Positions 8,380 through 16,206 of a stretch of DNA of 36,838 nucleotides are shown piece by piece (position 1 is the first letter of the stretch; each line of letters begins with the position of its first letter). Both the position numbers and the translations under genes were made by a program. Source of the stretch: CAZYXZ01 sp964651395 (GTDB taxonomy: Bacteria; Actinomycetota; Actinomycetes; BP-191); assembly GCA_964651395.1 (NCBI GenBank), contig CAZYXZ010000026.1:1-36838 (forward strand), in the 5' to 3' direction. The notes beneath the pieces were generated by a model. The model was not told the DNA's origin. It did no database searches and saw only the letters and a list, made by a program, of their open reading frames with translations.

Positions 8380-9810
8380 GTGGCCGAGCTGAAGACCTAC
8401 CAGGCGAAGCGGGACTTCACGCGCACCGCGGAACCCAAGGGTGGGGCGAAGCGCCGGCCGCGGAAGAAGCAGCCGCGGTTCGTCGTACAGGAGCACCACG
8501 CTCGCGCGCTGCACTGGGACTTCCGGCTCGAGCGCGACGGCGTCCTCGTGTCGTGGGCAGTGCCTAAGGGGGTTCCGCTCGACCCGAAGACCAACCACCT
8601 CGCCGTGCACACCGAGGACCACCCGCTCGAATACGTCGACTTCGAGGGCGAGATCCCGGCCGGCGAGTACGGCGGCGGCCAGGTGATGCTGTGGGACCAG
8701 GGCACCTACGACGTCGAGAAGTGGGAGGAGCGCGAGGTCATGGTCGTCCTGCACGGCACGCGCGTGCAGGGCCGCTACGTGCTGTTCCGGACGCGTGGCA
8801 AGCAATGGATGATGCACCGCATGGACCCGCCGGCTGAAGGCTGGGAGCCGCTGCCCGGGCCGCTCGTGCCGATGCTCGCGACCACCGGCCCGCTGCCCAC
8901 CGGCAAGGGCTGGCACGGCGAGTTCAAGTGGGACGGAGTGCGCGCGCTGGTGTGGGTCGACGGCGGGCGCGTCACGGCGCGCAGCCGCAACCTGCTCGAC
9001 ATCACGGCGTCCTACCCCGAGCTGCGTGCGGTCGGTGAGGCGCTCGGCGCACGACCCGCGCTGCTCGACGGGGAGCTGGTCGCGATGGACGAGCAGGGCC
9101 GGCCGAGCTTCACCGCGCTCCAGCAGCGGATGAAGCTCACCGAGCCGTCCGTCGTACGCCGGCGCATGGCCGAGGTGCCGGTGAGCTACCTGGTCTTCGA
9201 CGTCCTGCACCTCGACGGCCGCTCCACGACCGGCCTGCCGTACGCCGAACGGCGGGCGCTGCTCGAGAGCCTGGGTCTCGACGGCGCGCACTACGCGACC
9301 CCGCCGTCGTTCGACGGCGACCTGCCCGCCGTCCTCCAGGCGAGCCGCGACCAGGGCCTCGAGGGTGTCGTCGCCAAGCGCTCGGACAGCACCTACGCGC
9401 CGGGAAAGCGCGCGGACACCTGGCGCAAGATCAAGAACATCCGCCGGCAGGAGATGGTCGTCGGCGGCTGGACGCAGGGCGAAGGGTCACGTGCCGGGCA
9501 CCTCGGCTCGCTGCTCATCGGCTACCACGACGAGCACGGCCTGCACTACGGCGGCAACGTCGGCACGGGGTTCACCGACAAGACGCTGCGCGACCTCGAG
9601 AAGCAGCTGAAGCCGCTGCGGCGCAAGGACTCTCCCTTCCACGACGCGGTGCCGCGGCCGATCGAGAAGAAGTCGACGTACGTCGAGCCGACGCTGGTCG
9701 CGGAGGTCGAGTTCACGGAGTGGACGAAGGACGGGCGCATGCGGCACCCGTCGTACAAGGGGCTGCGGATGGACAAGGACCCACGCGACGTCGTCCGCGA
9801 GGACCCGTGA
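8380..9810 (+). CDS. ligD: LigD phosphoesterase-ligase (PE-LIG), ATP-dependent DNA ligase
   Basis: 476 residues. The N-terminal 3'-phosphoesterase domain carries FVVQEHHARALHWDFRLER, with H39, H45 and D47 as metal or catalytic residues. The ligase domain has its adenylated Lys183 in KWDG, then LLDGELVAMD, EGVVAKRSDSTYAPG and a C-terminal OB-fold segment. It seals ends held by Ku after end processing. GTG 8380 is chosen because homology begins there; the open frame further upstream reads antisense to the secreted-protein gene. The order PE-LIG without a polymerase domain differs from the POL-PE-LIG fusion of mycobacteria; the polymerase is the next gene, overlapping by ATGA. Confidence 0.95.
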   Translation: MAELKTYQAKRDFTRTAEPKGGAKRRPRKKQPRFVVQEHHARALHWDFRLERDGVLVSWAVPKGVPLDPKTNHLAVHTEDHPLEYVDFEGEIPAGEYGGGQVMLWDQGTYDVEKWEEREVMVVLHGTRVQGRYVLFRTRGKQWMMHRMDPPAEGWEPLPGPLVPMLATTGPLPTGKGWHGEFKWDGVRALVWVDGGRVTARSRNLLDITASYPELRAVGEALGARPALLDGELVAMDEQGRPSFTALQQRMKLTEPSVVRRRMAEVPVSYLVFDVLHLDGRSTTGLPYAERRALLESLGLDGAHYATPPSFDGDLPAVLQASRDQGLEGVVAKRSDSTYAPGKRADTWRKIKNIRRQEMVVGGWTQGEGSRAGHLGSLLIGYHDEHGLHYGGNVGTGFTDKTLRDLEKQLKPLRRKDSPFHDAVPRPIEKKSTYVEPTLVAEVEFTEWTKDGRMRHPSYKGLRMDKDPRDVVREDP

Positions 9811-10715
9811 TGGCCGCACCGCGGACCGAGGTGACGGTGCAGGTCGACGGCCGGCAGCTCGTGCTGTCCAACCTCGAGAAGGTCCTGTACCCCGAGGTCG
9901 GCTTCACCAAGGCGCAGGTCATCGACTACTACACGCGCATCGCGCCGGTGCTGCTGCCGCACCTCAAGGACCGGCCGCTGACGATGAAGCGCTACCCCAA
10001 CGGCGTGGACGGGCAGTTCTTCTACGAGAAGAACTGCCCCGACCACCGCCCGGCGTGGGTGAAGACCGCGCCCATCGCGAGTGAGTCGAAGAACGCAGTC
10101 ATCCACTACTGCCTGGCCCAGGACCTCCCGACGCTCGTGTGGGCGGCCAACCTCGCGGACCTCGAGATGCACGCCGCCCTCGCGAAGGCGAAGACGATCC
10201 AACGGCCGACCGTCGTGGCCTTCGACCTCGACCCGGGCGCGCCGGCCGACATCCGCGCCTGCTCCGAGGTGGCCCTGCTGCTGCGCGAGGAGCTCGGCGG
10301 CCTCGACGCCTACGCCAAGACCAGCGGCTCGAAGGGCATGCAGGTCTACGTGCCGCTCAACCTGCCGGTCACGTACGAGCAGACCACGCCGTTCTCCAAG
10401 GAGATGGCGGAGCGCCTCGAGAAGGCACACCCGAGGCTCGTCGTGTCGAAGCAGAAGAAGGAGCTGCGCGTCGGCAAGGTGCTCGTCGACTGGAGCCAGA
10501 ACGTCGACTCCAAGACGACCGTCTGCGTCTACTCGTTGCGGGCGCGCGCGCATCCCACCGTGTCGACGCCGGTGACATGGGACGAGGTCGCCGACTGCGC
10601 GGCCGGTCGCGACAAGCTGGTGTTCGAGACCGAGGACGTCCTGGCCCGCGTCGAGAAGTACGGCGACCTGTTCGGGCCCGTGCTCACGCAGAAGCAGAAG
10701 CTGCCGAAGCTCTAA
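9810..10715 (+). CDS. ligD: LigD polymerase domain protein (POL)
   Basis: Stand-alone archaeo-eukaryotic primase-type polymerase that fills gaps and adds (ribo)nucleotides during NHEJ. 301 residues. The metal-binding FDLDPG motif has D139 and D141, SGSKGMQVYVPL is at 172-183, and the third acidic residue D227 is in VDWSQN. The N-terminal NLEKVLYPEVGFTKAQVIDYY and RPLTMKRYPNG motifs are typical of LigD-POL. ATG 9810 overlaps the TGA of the PE-LIG gene (ATGA), so the two are translationally coupled. Its stop codon overlaps the convergent DUF421 stop. Confidence 0.95.
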   Translation: MAAPRTEVTVQVDGRQLVLSNLEKVLYPEVGFTKAQVIDYYTRIAPVLLPHLKDRPLTMKRYPNGVDGQFFYEKNCPDHRPAWVKTAPIASESKNAVIHYCLAQDLPTLVWAANLADLEMHAALAKAKTIQRPTVVAFDLDPGAPADIRACSEVALLLREELGGLDAYAKTSGSKGMQVYVPLNLPVTYEQTTPFSKEMAERLEKAHPRLVVSKQKKELRVGKVLVDWSQNVDSKTTVCVYSLRARAHPTVSTPVTWDEVADCAAGRDKLVFETEDVLARVEKYGDLFGPVLTQKQKLPKL

Positions 10716-11188
10716 CCGGCGTGCTTCTCCGGCTCCTCGTGGCGGTCCCCGTCGGTGGTCAGGAACGACATCTTGCCGTCCGGCTCCAGCACACCGACCG
10801 ACACCTCGGCCAGGTCCTTGATGCCCTGGCCGCGGGCCGCCTCCTTGACCTCGTCGAGGGTCAGCCGCTCGTAGCGCAGGACATCGTCGAGCGGTTTCCC
10901 GTCGCGGACCACGAGCACCGGCGAGCCCTCGAGCACCGGGCGCACCCGACGGAAGCGGAAGGCCAACCAGGACGCGACGACGGAGAGCAGCCCGAACGTG
11001 CAGACGGCGAGGATCGAGCCGGTGACCGAGAAGTCCTCCTGGGTCACTCCCTGCTGCACGAGGTCGCCCATCGTCACGAGCACGATCAGCTCGAAAGACG
11101 TGAGCTCGGTCAGCTCGCGCTTGCCCATGCCGCGGGTGAACAGCAGCAGGAAGAGCCAGACCGCGGCCGCGCGGAAGACGACGTCCAT
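10712..11188 (-). CDS. DUF421 (YetF-like) membrane protein
   Basis: 158 residues. N-terminal transmembrane helices (VFRAAAVWLFLLLFT, SFELIVLVTMGDLV, GSILAVCTFGLLSVVASWLAF) precede a cytosolic DUF421 domain with the signature MGKRELTELTSFELIVLVTMGDL and the conserved PVLVVRDGKPLDDVLRYERLTLDEV. Function is not established for the family. ATG 11188 overlaps the TGA of the upstream gene by one base, forming a two-gene operon. Confidence 0.9.
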   Translation of the reverse strand: MDVVFRAAAVWLFLLLFTRGMGKRELTELTSFELIVLVTMGDLVQQGVTQEDFSVTGSILAVCTFGLLSVVASWLAFRFRRVRPVLEGSPVLVVRDGKPLDDVLRYERLTLDEVKEAARGQGIKDLAEVSVGVLEPDGKMSFLTTDGDRHEEPEKHAG

Positions 11189-11739
11189 CAGGGGATCACC
11201 GTGGCTCGGTAGTCCACGCCGACGACCGGCTGGTCGTCGACGAGCACCTCGGTACGGGCGCTCGCGCCGCGCTGCCGGTTCGGGCCGACTCGCGTGTCCA
11301 TGCGCACCTCCAGCACATCGCCGTCCGGGGGCGCGAACTCCCAGACCAGCCACTCCCCGTCCGCGGTCGCGCCGTCGGCGTCCGGCCACATCCCGTTGAG
11401 GTCGAACAGGTCGAACCAGCGCTGGCTGACCCGCACGGTGATCGGCTGGTCGCCGAATCCTCCGGGGTGCCGGATCGTCATCCGCCACGGCGAGGCGTGC
11501 CCGGGGCGTGTGATGCGCGGGTACGTGATCGACAGGTCGTACCCGCCGCCGCTCGCGCTGACCGTTGCGCTCCGGACGCCGAGCAGCCCCGTCGCGCCGA
11601 GCAGCAGGATCAGTGCGAACAGCGCGAGGATGCCGCGCCGGACGTTGCGGGCCCGCCGCACCGGGCCGGGACCACGCCACTCCGGACGCGCGTCACTGGC
11701 CGACTCCGGTACGAGCTCTCGCTCGGACAGCAGTGCCAC
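11188..11739 (-). CDS. Membrane-anchored hypothetical protein, 183 aa
   Basis: Basic N-terminus of about 35 residues, one transmembrane helix (GILALFALILLLGATGLLGV), then an extracytoplasmic beta-rich domain with SASGGGYDLSITYPRITRPGHA, WRMTIRHPGGFG, QRWFDLFDLNGMWPD and WLVWEFAPP. The pattern looks like an immunoglobulin-like extracellular domain, but I do not recognise a named family. It is the first gene of an operon with the DUF421 protein (ATGA overlap), so the two probably act together in the membrane. Confidence 0.75.
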   Translation of the reverse strand: MALLSERELVPESASDARPEWRGPGPVRRARNVRRGILALFALILLLGATGLLGVRSATVSASGGGYDLSITYPRITRPGHASPWRMTIRHPGGFGDQPITVRVSQRWFDLFDLNGMWPDADGATADGEWLVWEFAPPDGDVLEVRMDTRVGPNRQRGASARTEVLVDDQPVVGVDYRATVIP

Positions 11740-11980
11740 AGCCGCTCCTCACCTCGTGGTGACGGGGAGGTGCCCGGAGCGTTACGCGGGCAAACGGCCC
11801 CGCGATGGGTATGCCGATCCGGCCGCAGAGCTGTCCGACGAAGACCTCGCCCGGGAGCTGACCCACCTCTACGAGACGCGAGCCGCCGAAGCCACCGGTA
11901 CCCAACCCCCACCTCAACGGCTGTCCACAGATCGCGCTCTTGCCGTCGAGCCGGAGCCCGGACGGCGCGACCCTGCACGG
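11740..11980 (+). other. Leader of the DUF559 gene with a possible DUF6158-like remnant
   Basis: This 241-bp region is open in the frame of the next gene from GTG 11756. Its middle part reads AAELSDEDLARELTHLYETR, which resembles the N-terminal helix of small actinobacterial DUF6158 proteins (L-DE-L--EL-HLH-TR), and then similarity stops. It may be a decayed gene truncated by arrival of the DUF559 gene, or chance. CTGTCCACAG (11921-11930) lies in the 3' part. No clear promoter was found. Confidence 0.3.
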
Positions 11981-12877
11981 ATGCGGGAACTGAGCGACGT
12001 CCTGTGCAACCAAGGTCGAGTGCTCACTGCGGCGCATGCACTCGCCACCGGGCTGTCGGAGCGTGATGTCCGGAGGTTGACCCAGGAGGGCCACTGGGAA
12101 CGGCTCTTCCATGGCGTGTACGGCGTACCGCCGTACGAAGAGCCGCACTTCCTCGTGTGTTGCCGCGGAGCGCTGCTGTACGCCGGCGCAGATGCCTACC
12201 TGAGCCACGAGACGTCACTACAGATCGCAGGCGTCGACTGGCCGGACGAGCTCATCCACGTCTCTGTACCTCGCAGCAGGCGGGTCGAACACACGCCAGG
12301 GATCCGGCTGCACCATCCCCGCAGGGTCTCCCCGACCCTGCGGGCGGGCGGACTCGTCAGATCCCAGGAGGCGTACGCCGTTTGCGAGGCGGCCAGCGAG
12401 CTGACCTACCTCAGCGACGTTCGCGCCTTGATCTGCCTGGCCGCGCTTGCCGGGTTGGCGCCGTGGGCGATCGCCACGGCGGCCGACAAGCGGCGACGTA
12501 CGCGCCAGAGGCGGGCATTGATGGATGCCGCCGCCATGCGTGCTTTCGGCTGCGAGAGCCCGCTTGAGATGGATTACTACGAGCTCGAGCGCCGCGGCCG
12601 ACTACCCCTCGGCAAGCGCCAGGCAGGCCTCGAGATTCCCTCCGGCCCGATCCGCGTGGACGTCCTCTACGAAGCGGCGCGCCTGATCGTCGAGCTCGAC
12701 GGCGCCACGCATGAGGAAGAGGCGCGCAAGCTCGCAGACGAGCAGCGCGACGCCGAGCTGGGGAAGCTCGGCTACCGCGTGCTCCGACTCACGAGCAGCG
12801 ATCTGCGCGAACGCCCGGAATCGGTGCTGCGTTCTCTGCGCGAAGCGCTCTACCCCGTTGTGGTGGTGGGTGTTAAA
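11981..12877 (+). CDS. AbiEi-N / DUF559 protein, 3' end lost in gap
   Basis: N-terminal AbiEi-antitoxin-type winged-helix region (RVLTAAHALATGLSERDVRRL, HGVYGVPP), a middle region with VPRSRRVEHTPGIRLHH, and a C-terminal DUF559/Vsr-like endonuclease fold with the acidic core LIVELDGATHEEEARK and YRVLRL. ATG 11981 is the start matching family N-termini (MRELSDVLCNQGRVLT), although its ribosome site is weak. 299 codons are visible with no stop before the N run at 12878. Such genes are scattered, multi-copy and poorly understood in actinobacteria; nuclease activity is inferred from fold only. It is related in architecture to the gene at 32051-32938. Confidence 0.82.
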
Positions 12878-12981
12878 NNNNNNNNNNCCCCCGCTCCCGG
12901 GGGGGGCGGTGGGGGGCCCCCCCCGAGCCCCCCGGTGGGGGGGGGTTTCACCCCCCCCGCTCCACCCCCCACCCACAACGG
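12855..12981. repeat. Damaged hairpin around assembly gap
   Basis: CCGTTGTGG at 12855-12863 is repeated in reverse complement at 12973-12981. Between them are 10 Ns and roughly 85 bp of C and G homopolymers. The right side (TTTCACC, then CCACC, then CCCACAACGG) resembles a degraded complement of the sequence left of the gap (12855-12877). This is best read as a strong hairpin between two convergent genes that was misread or misassembled. Confidence 0.6.
12878..12887. other. Assembly gap (10 N)
   Basis: A run of ten N, a placeholder of unknown true length, at the 3' end of the DUF559 gene. The 90 bp to its right (12888-12977) are implausible C/G homopolymer sequence and should not be interpreted as biology. 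Confidence 0.95.
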
Positions 12982-12983
12982 TC

Positions 12984-13331
12984 CTAGGCGGACTTGCGGT
13001 GGCTGGCTTTGCCGGCGAGGGCGTGCTGGAGCTGGGACTTGGTCATCGTGGAGCGGCCCTTGATGCCGCGCTGTCGTGCCTCGTTGTAGAGCTGGGCCTT
13101 GGTACGACCGCCGGGCCCGGTGTGCGAGCGGAGGCCGCCGCGCCGGCCCGACGAGATGTCGTCGACTGAGCTGCGGCTGCGGGTCTTCGCCTCACCGGAG
13201 CGCGCGCGCTCCTTGTTCACCGTGCGCGCGGCGATCTCCTCGGCCTTCGACTCCTTCGTGCCGCGCCTCTCCAGCCCGGCCTTGATGTGCTCGTACTGCC
13301 GCTCGCGCTTGGCACTCCATGCCCGGGGCAT
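12984..13331 (-). CDS. DUF7218-type small basic protein (Rho-N/SAP-like tail)
   Basis: 115 residues, strongly basic. It starts MPRAWSAKRERQYEHIK, has the conserved block EEIAARTVNKERARSGE, a DDISSGRRGGLRSHTGPGG linker and a C-terminal Rho-N/SAP-like helix pair (TKAQLYNEARQRGIKGRSTMTKSQLQHAL). Relatives are often labelled plasmid stabilisation or Rho-termination-factor-N proteins; DNA or RNA binding is likely but the role is unknown. ATG 13331 has a GAGGTT ribosome site. It is convergent with the DUF559 gene across the damaged hairpin. Confidence 0.85.
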   Translation of the reverse strand: MPRAWSAKRERQYEHIKAGLERRGTKESKAEEIAARTVNKERARSGEAKTRSRSSVDDISSGRRGGLRSHTGPGGRTKAQLYNEARQRGIKGRSTMTKSQLQHALAGKASHRKSA

Positions 13332-13391
13332 GACAACCTCCCGTGGTGTACGGATCCGACGCCACGACTCCTACCCGCACGGAGGACGACG

Positions 13392-13562
13392 ATGCCCGAC
13401 CCCGAGGCTGACCCGGCCGACGTCCTCGAGCAGGACCAGACCGCTCCGGGCGAGACGGCCGTGATCAAGGCAGAGCCAGTCGAGCTGCCGATGGAGGTGT
13501 CCGAGGCGGACGCACTCGAGCAGCACCACCCCGTCGACCTCGACGACGAGGACCGTCGCTAG
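13392..13562 (+). CDS. Small acidic protein, 56 aa
   Basis: ATG 13392 follows GGAGGA at 13381-13386, a strong ribosome site that fixes the start. The protein is very acidic (MPDPEADPADVLEQDQ, then EVSEADALEQHHPVDLDDED), lacks hydrophobic core segments and is probably disordered. It contains an imperfect internal repeat, ADVLEQ and ADALEQ. Similar short acidic ORFs with EADALEQ occur in actinobacteria without known function. It is divergent from the DUF7218 gene and ends 9 bp before the convergent acyl-CoA dehydrogenase stop, with a 14-bp palindrome (13554-13567) over its stop codon. Confidence 0.7.
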   Translation: MPDPEADPADVLEQDQTAPGETAVIKAEPVELPMEVSEADALEQHHPVDLDDEDRR

Positions 13563-13571
13563 CGACGAGGC

Positions 13572-14774
13572 CTAGCTGCCGGCGGCCACGGCGCGGGAGA
13601 TGACGACACGCTGGATCTCGCTGGTCCCCTCGAAGATGCAGTAGATCTTCGAGTCGCGGTGCCACTTCTCGACCGGGTAGTCCTTGATGTAGCCGTAGCC
13701 GCCCAGGATCTGGATCGCCTCGTCGGTGACCTTCACGGCGACCTCGCCGGCCTTGAGCTTGCTCATCGAGCCCTCGGCCTGCTTGAACGGCACGCCGGCG
13801 CGGCCCATCCACGACGCCCGCCACACGAGCAGTCGCGCGCAGTCGATCTCGGTGGCCATGTCGGCGAGCTTGAAGGCGATGCCCTGGTTGCTGATGATCG
13901 GCTTGCCGAAGGCGATGCGCTCCTTGGCGTAGTCGCGGGAGAACTCGAAGGCGGCGCGCGCGATGCCGAGCGCCTGCGCGCCGACGAGGGGACGGGTCGC
14001 CTCGAACGTCGACAGGGCCGCCGACTTGCGGGTCGACGTACCGGACTTCGCGGCTTCCATCTTCTTCGTCATCGCATCTTCGCCACCGAGCAGGCACTCG
14101 TCGGGGACGAAGCAGTCGGTGAGGATGACGTCCGCCGTGTGCGACGCGCGGATGCCGAGTTTGCGCTCCTTCTTGCCGCCGGCGAGGCCCTCGGTGCCCG
14201 GCGGGATGACGAAGCTGGCCTGTCCTTTGTGACCGAGCGACGGGTCGACCGTCGCGACGATGACGTGCACGTCGGCGATGCCGCCGTTGGTGATGAAGGT
14301 CTTGTTGCCGTTGAGCACCCAGCCGCCGTCGACCTTCTTGGCGCTGGTGCGCAGGGACGAGACGTCGGACCCGGCGCCGGGCTCCGTCACGCCGAAGGCG
14401 CCGAGCGCGATGGAGCCGTCCGGCTTTGCGAACATCTGCGGGGCCCAGGTCGCGAACTGCTCAGGCGTGCCGTTGCCGGCCAGGCCGGCCAGCGCGAGAC
14501 CCGTGCCGAAGATGGCCAGCGCGATGCCGGCACAGCCCCAGGTCATCTCCTCGGAGACGATGGCCGAGGTGAGGCCGGCGTCGTCCGAGCCGGCCATCTG
14601 GTAGTACTCCAGGCCGTACAGGCCCACGTCCCGGGCCTTCTCCACGACCGGCCAGGGGAACTCCTCGGTCTCGTCGTACTGCGGGGCGACCGGCCGGATC
14701 TCCTTCTCGGCGAACTCGTGCGCCCACTTCTGGGTCGCGATCTGCTCTTCGGTCAGGCTCAGCGAGAAGGACAC
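13572..14774 (-). CDS. Acyl-CoA dehydrogenase
   Basis: 400-residue FAD enzyme catalysing alpha,beta-dehydrogenation of acyl-CoA esters. Domain order is helical N-terminus, beta middle domain with FGVTEPGAGSDVSSLRTSA (FAD and substrate contacts) and FITNGG, then a C-terminal helical bundle with the catalytic base Glu382 in FEGTSEIQ and the QILGGYGYIKDYPVEK motif. Full length and intact. A Ser/Thr/Lys-rich insertion (KMEAAKSGTSTRKSAALSTFE) before ATRPLVGAQALG is slightly unusual. It is divergent from the FasR-like regulator across 98 bp, suggesting that it is a regulatory target. Chain-length preference cannot be told. Confidence 0.95.
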   Translation of the reverse strand: MSFSLSLTEEQIATQKWAHEFAEKEIRPVAPQYDETEEFPWPVVEKARDVGLYGLEYYQMAGSDDAGLTSAIVSEEMTWGCAGIALAIFGTGLALAGLAGNGTPEQFATWAPQMFAKPDGSIALGAFGVTEPGAGSDVSSLRTSAKKVDGGWVLNGNKTFITNGGIADVHVIVATVDPSLGHKGQASFVIPPGTEGLAGGKKERKLGIRASHTADVILTDCFVPDECLLGGEDAMTKKMEAAKSGTSTRKSAALSTFEATRPLVGAQALGIARAAFEFSRDYAKERIAFGKPIISNQGIAFKLADMATEIDCARLLVWRASWMGRAGVPFKQAEGSMSKLKAGEVAVKVTDEAIQILGGYGYIKDYPVEKWHRDSKIYCIFEGTSEIQRVVISRAVAAGS

Positions 14775-14787
14775 TGCGACCTCCGGG

Positions 14788-14815
14788 ACTGGCGGCCGGT
14801 TGTTACTGGCCGGTA
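14788..14815. promoter_or_regulatory. Candidate TetR operator between acyl-CoA dehydrogenase and fasR-like gene
   Basis: Two related elements lie in the 98-bp divergent region: ACTGGCGGCCGGT (14788-14800) and TACTGGCCGGTA (14804-14815); the latter is a 10-of-12 palindrome. TetR repressors normally bind such palindromes beside their own divergent promoter. The site assignment is inferred from position and symmetry only. Confidence 0.4.
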
Positions 14816-14872
14816 GCTTTCTGGCAGACTAGTACCCACGTCGAGCGAGTGACAAGCACGCTGGGAGGTGGC

Positions 14873-15496
14873 ATGGCGAAGGCGTCGGTCGCGCGCAGGC
14901 CACGGCTGCCCCGCTCCGCGCGGCGCGCGCAGCTTCTGGCCGCGGCACAGGAGGTCTTCGTCGCGCAGGGCTACCACGCGACCCTCATGGACGACATCGC
15001 GGAGCGAGCCGGCGTCAGCAAGCCGGTGCTCTACCAGCACTTCCCGAGCAAGCTCGACCTCTACCTCGCGCTGCTCGACGAGCACGGCAGCGACCTCGTG
15101 ACGCGGGTGCGCGCCGCACTGGGCTCGACGACGGACAACCACGCGCGCGTCCAGGCCTGCTTCACGGCGTACTTCGACTTCGTGGACACCGACGGCGCGG
15201 CGTACCGGCTCGTCTTCGAGAGCGACCTGCGCAACGAGCCCGCCGTCCGCGAACGCGTCGAGGCGATGCTCGGCAGCTGCGTGCAGGCCATCGCCGACAC
15301 GATCGCGGCGGACACCGGCGTGGACGACGCCGAGGCGCGGCTGCTCTCCGTGGGCCTGGCCGGCCTCGCAGAGGTCTCCGCGCGCTGGTGGCTCGACGAA
15401 GGCGGCTCGGTGAGCAAGGAGCGCGCGGTCGAGCTGCTCGTCGCGCTGGCCTGGCGGGGCCTGTCCGGCAGCCCCAAGGGTGGCCGTTCGCTCTAG
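14873..15496 (+). CDS. fasR: TetR-family regulator, FasR-like
   Basis: 207 residues from ATG 14873, which has GGGAGG just upstream (an in-frame ATG at 14849 lacks one). N-terminal TetR helix-turn-helix: RRAQLLAAAQEVFVAQGYH, then MDDIAERAGVSKPVLYQHFPSKLDLYLALL. The C-terminal ligand domain has STTDNHARV, FFDF-type (YFDFVDTDGAAYRLVFES) and ARWWLDEGGSVSKERAVELL. The helix sequence and the adjoining DUF3107 gene match the mycobacterial FasR (Rv3208) - TB9.4 arrangement; FasR controls fatty-acid synthase genes and senses acyl-CoAs. Orthology is inferred from memory of the family and context. Divergence from an acyl-CoA dehydrogenase is consistent with lipid control. Confidence 0.8.
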   Translation: MAKASVARRPRLPRSARRAQLLAAAQEVFVAQGYHATLMDDIAERAGVSKPVLYQHFPSKLDLYLALLDEHGSDLVTRVRAALGSTTDNHARVQACFTAYFDFVDTDGAAYRLVFESDLRNEPAVRERVEAMLGSCVQAIADTIAADTGVDDAEARLLSVGLAGLAEVSARWWLDEGGSVSKERAVELLVALAWRGLSGSPKGGRSL

Positions 15497-15577
15497 GCGC
15501 AGCCCGCGGCGTCGGCGCGCCGAGACGCATCGGCTAGCCTCGGCTCCAGGAGTTCGCCCGCAGCCGGAGGTCCGCTC

Positions 15578-15814
15578 GTGGAAGTGAAGATCGGTATCCA
15601 GTACGCCAGCCGCGAGCTGGTCCTCGAGAGCGCCCAGTCGGCCGACGAGGTGCTCGCCGCGGTCGAGGCGGCGCTCGGCTCCGGGCCCGGCGGGATCCTC
15701 AAGCTCGTCGACGAGAAGGGCCGGCGGGTCGTCGTTCCGGTCGAGAAGCTCGCCTACGTGGAGATCGAGGAGGTCAGCAGCAAGGCGGTCGGCTTCGCCA
15801 AGAACGCGATCTGA
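15578..15814 (+). CDS. DUF3107 family protein (TB9.4-like)
   Basis: 78 residues, starting at GTG 15578 with CCGGAGG upstream. The sequence EVKIGIQYASRELVLES, then SADEVLAAVEAALG and VPVEKLAYVEIEE, is the DUF3107 signature; Rv3208A (TB9.4) is the mycobacterial member and also lies after the Rv3208 regulator. Function is unknown; it is small, acidic and cytosolic. A TAGCCT -10 box at 15534-15539 could give it its own promoter with a leader of about 30 nt, besides readthrough from fasR. Confidence 0.93.
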   Translation: MEVKIGIQYASRELVLESAQSADEVLAAVEAALGSGPGGILKLVDEKGRRVVVPVEKLAYVEIEEVSSKAVGFAKNAI

Positions 15815-15822
15815 CTACCTAC

Positions 15823-16167
15823 CTACGTGTAGTCACGGTGGTAGGTGACCAGGCCGCGGTCGTCGGTCACCAGGATGCTGCACCGCCGGAGGTTGGTCAC
15901 TCGCCGGCTCGGCTGGTCGTAGGAGAGCAACCACTCGACCGAGATCGCGTCGCCGCCGTCGATGACCCGCGTCTCGGTGATCTCGAGGTTGGGCCGGGCC
16001 GGCAGGAAGTCGTCGAGGTAGGAGCGGATCAGGTCACGGCCCTCGTGCGGCGGGTTCAGCGCCTCGAGGTAGACGGCGTCCGGGGCATAGACGTCGACCA
16101 GCGGACCGGCATCACCCTCTTGCCAGGCCGCCCGGATCTTCTTCCACGCGTCGTACGCGCGCCCCAT
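15823..16167 (-). CDS. SnoaL/NTF2-fold protein
   Basis: 114 residues with the SnoaL-like pattern: an initial helix AYDAWKKIRAAWQEGDAGPL, VDVYAPDAVYLE, EGRDLIRSYLDDFL, and beta strands LEITETRVIDGGDAISVEWLL. NTF2-fold proteins include ketosteroid isomerases, polyketide cyclases and ligand-binding proteins; the sequence does not decide which. ATG 16167 has a GGAGGGA ribosome site. It is convergent with the DUF3107 gene and lies downstream of the ferritin-like gene with a stop-to-start gap of about 40 bp, the other way round from that gene's operon order, so it probably has its own promoter or readthrough from 16854. Confidence 0.85.
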   Translation of the reverse strand: MGRAYDAWKKIRAAWQEGDAGPLVDVYAPDAVYLEALNPPHEGRDLIRSYLDDFLPARPNLEITETRVIDGGDAISVEWLLSYDQPSRRVTNLRRCSILVTDDRGLVTYHRDYT

Positions 16168-16206
16168 GCCTCATCCCTCCGAAGACCGTCGCGGGATGCT
16201 ATCCAA

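Noticed and set aside
12888..12977. C/G homopolymer stretch as a biological G-quadruplex region
   Set aside because: It adjoins a gap and looks like a corrupted complement of the left flank; treat as artefact.
13554..13567. 14-bp palindrome over the small acidic gene stop as terminator
   Set aside because: No loop and GC-poor centre; too short for a stable hairpin.
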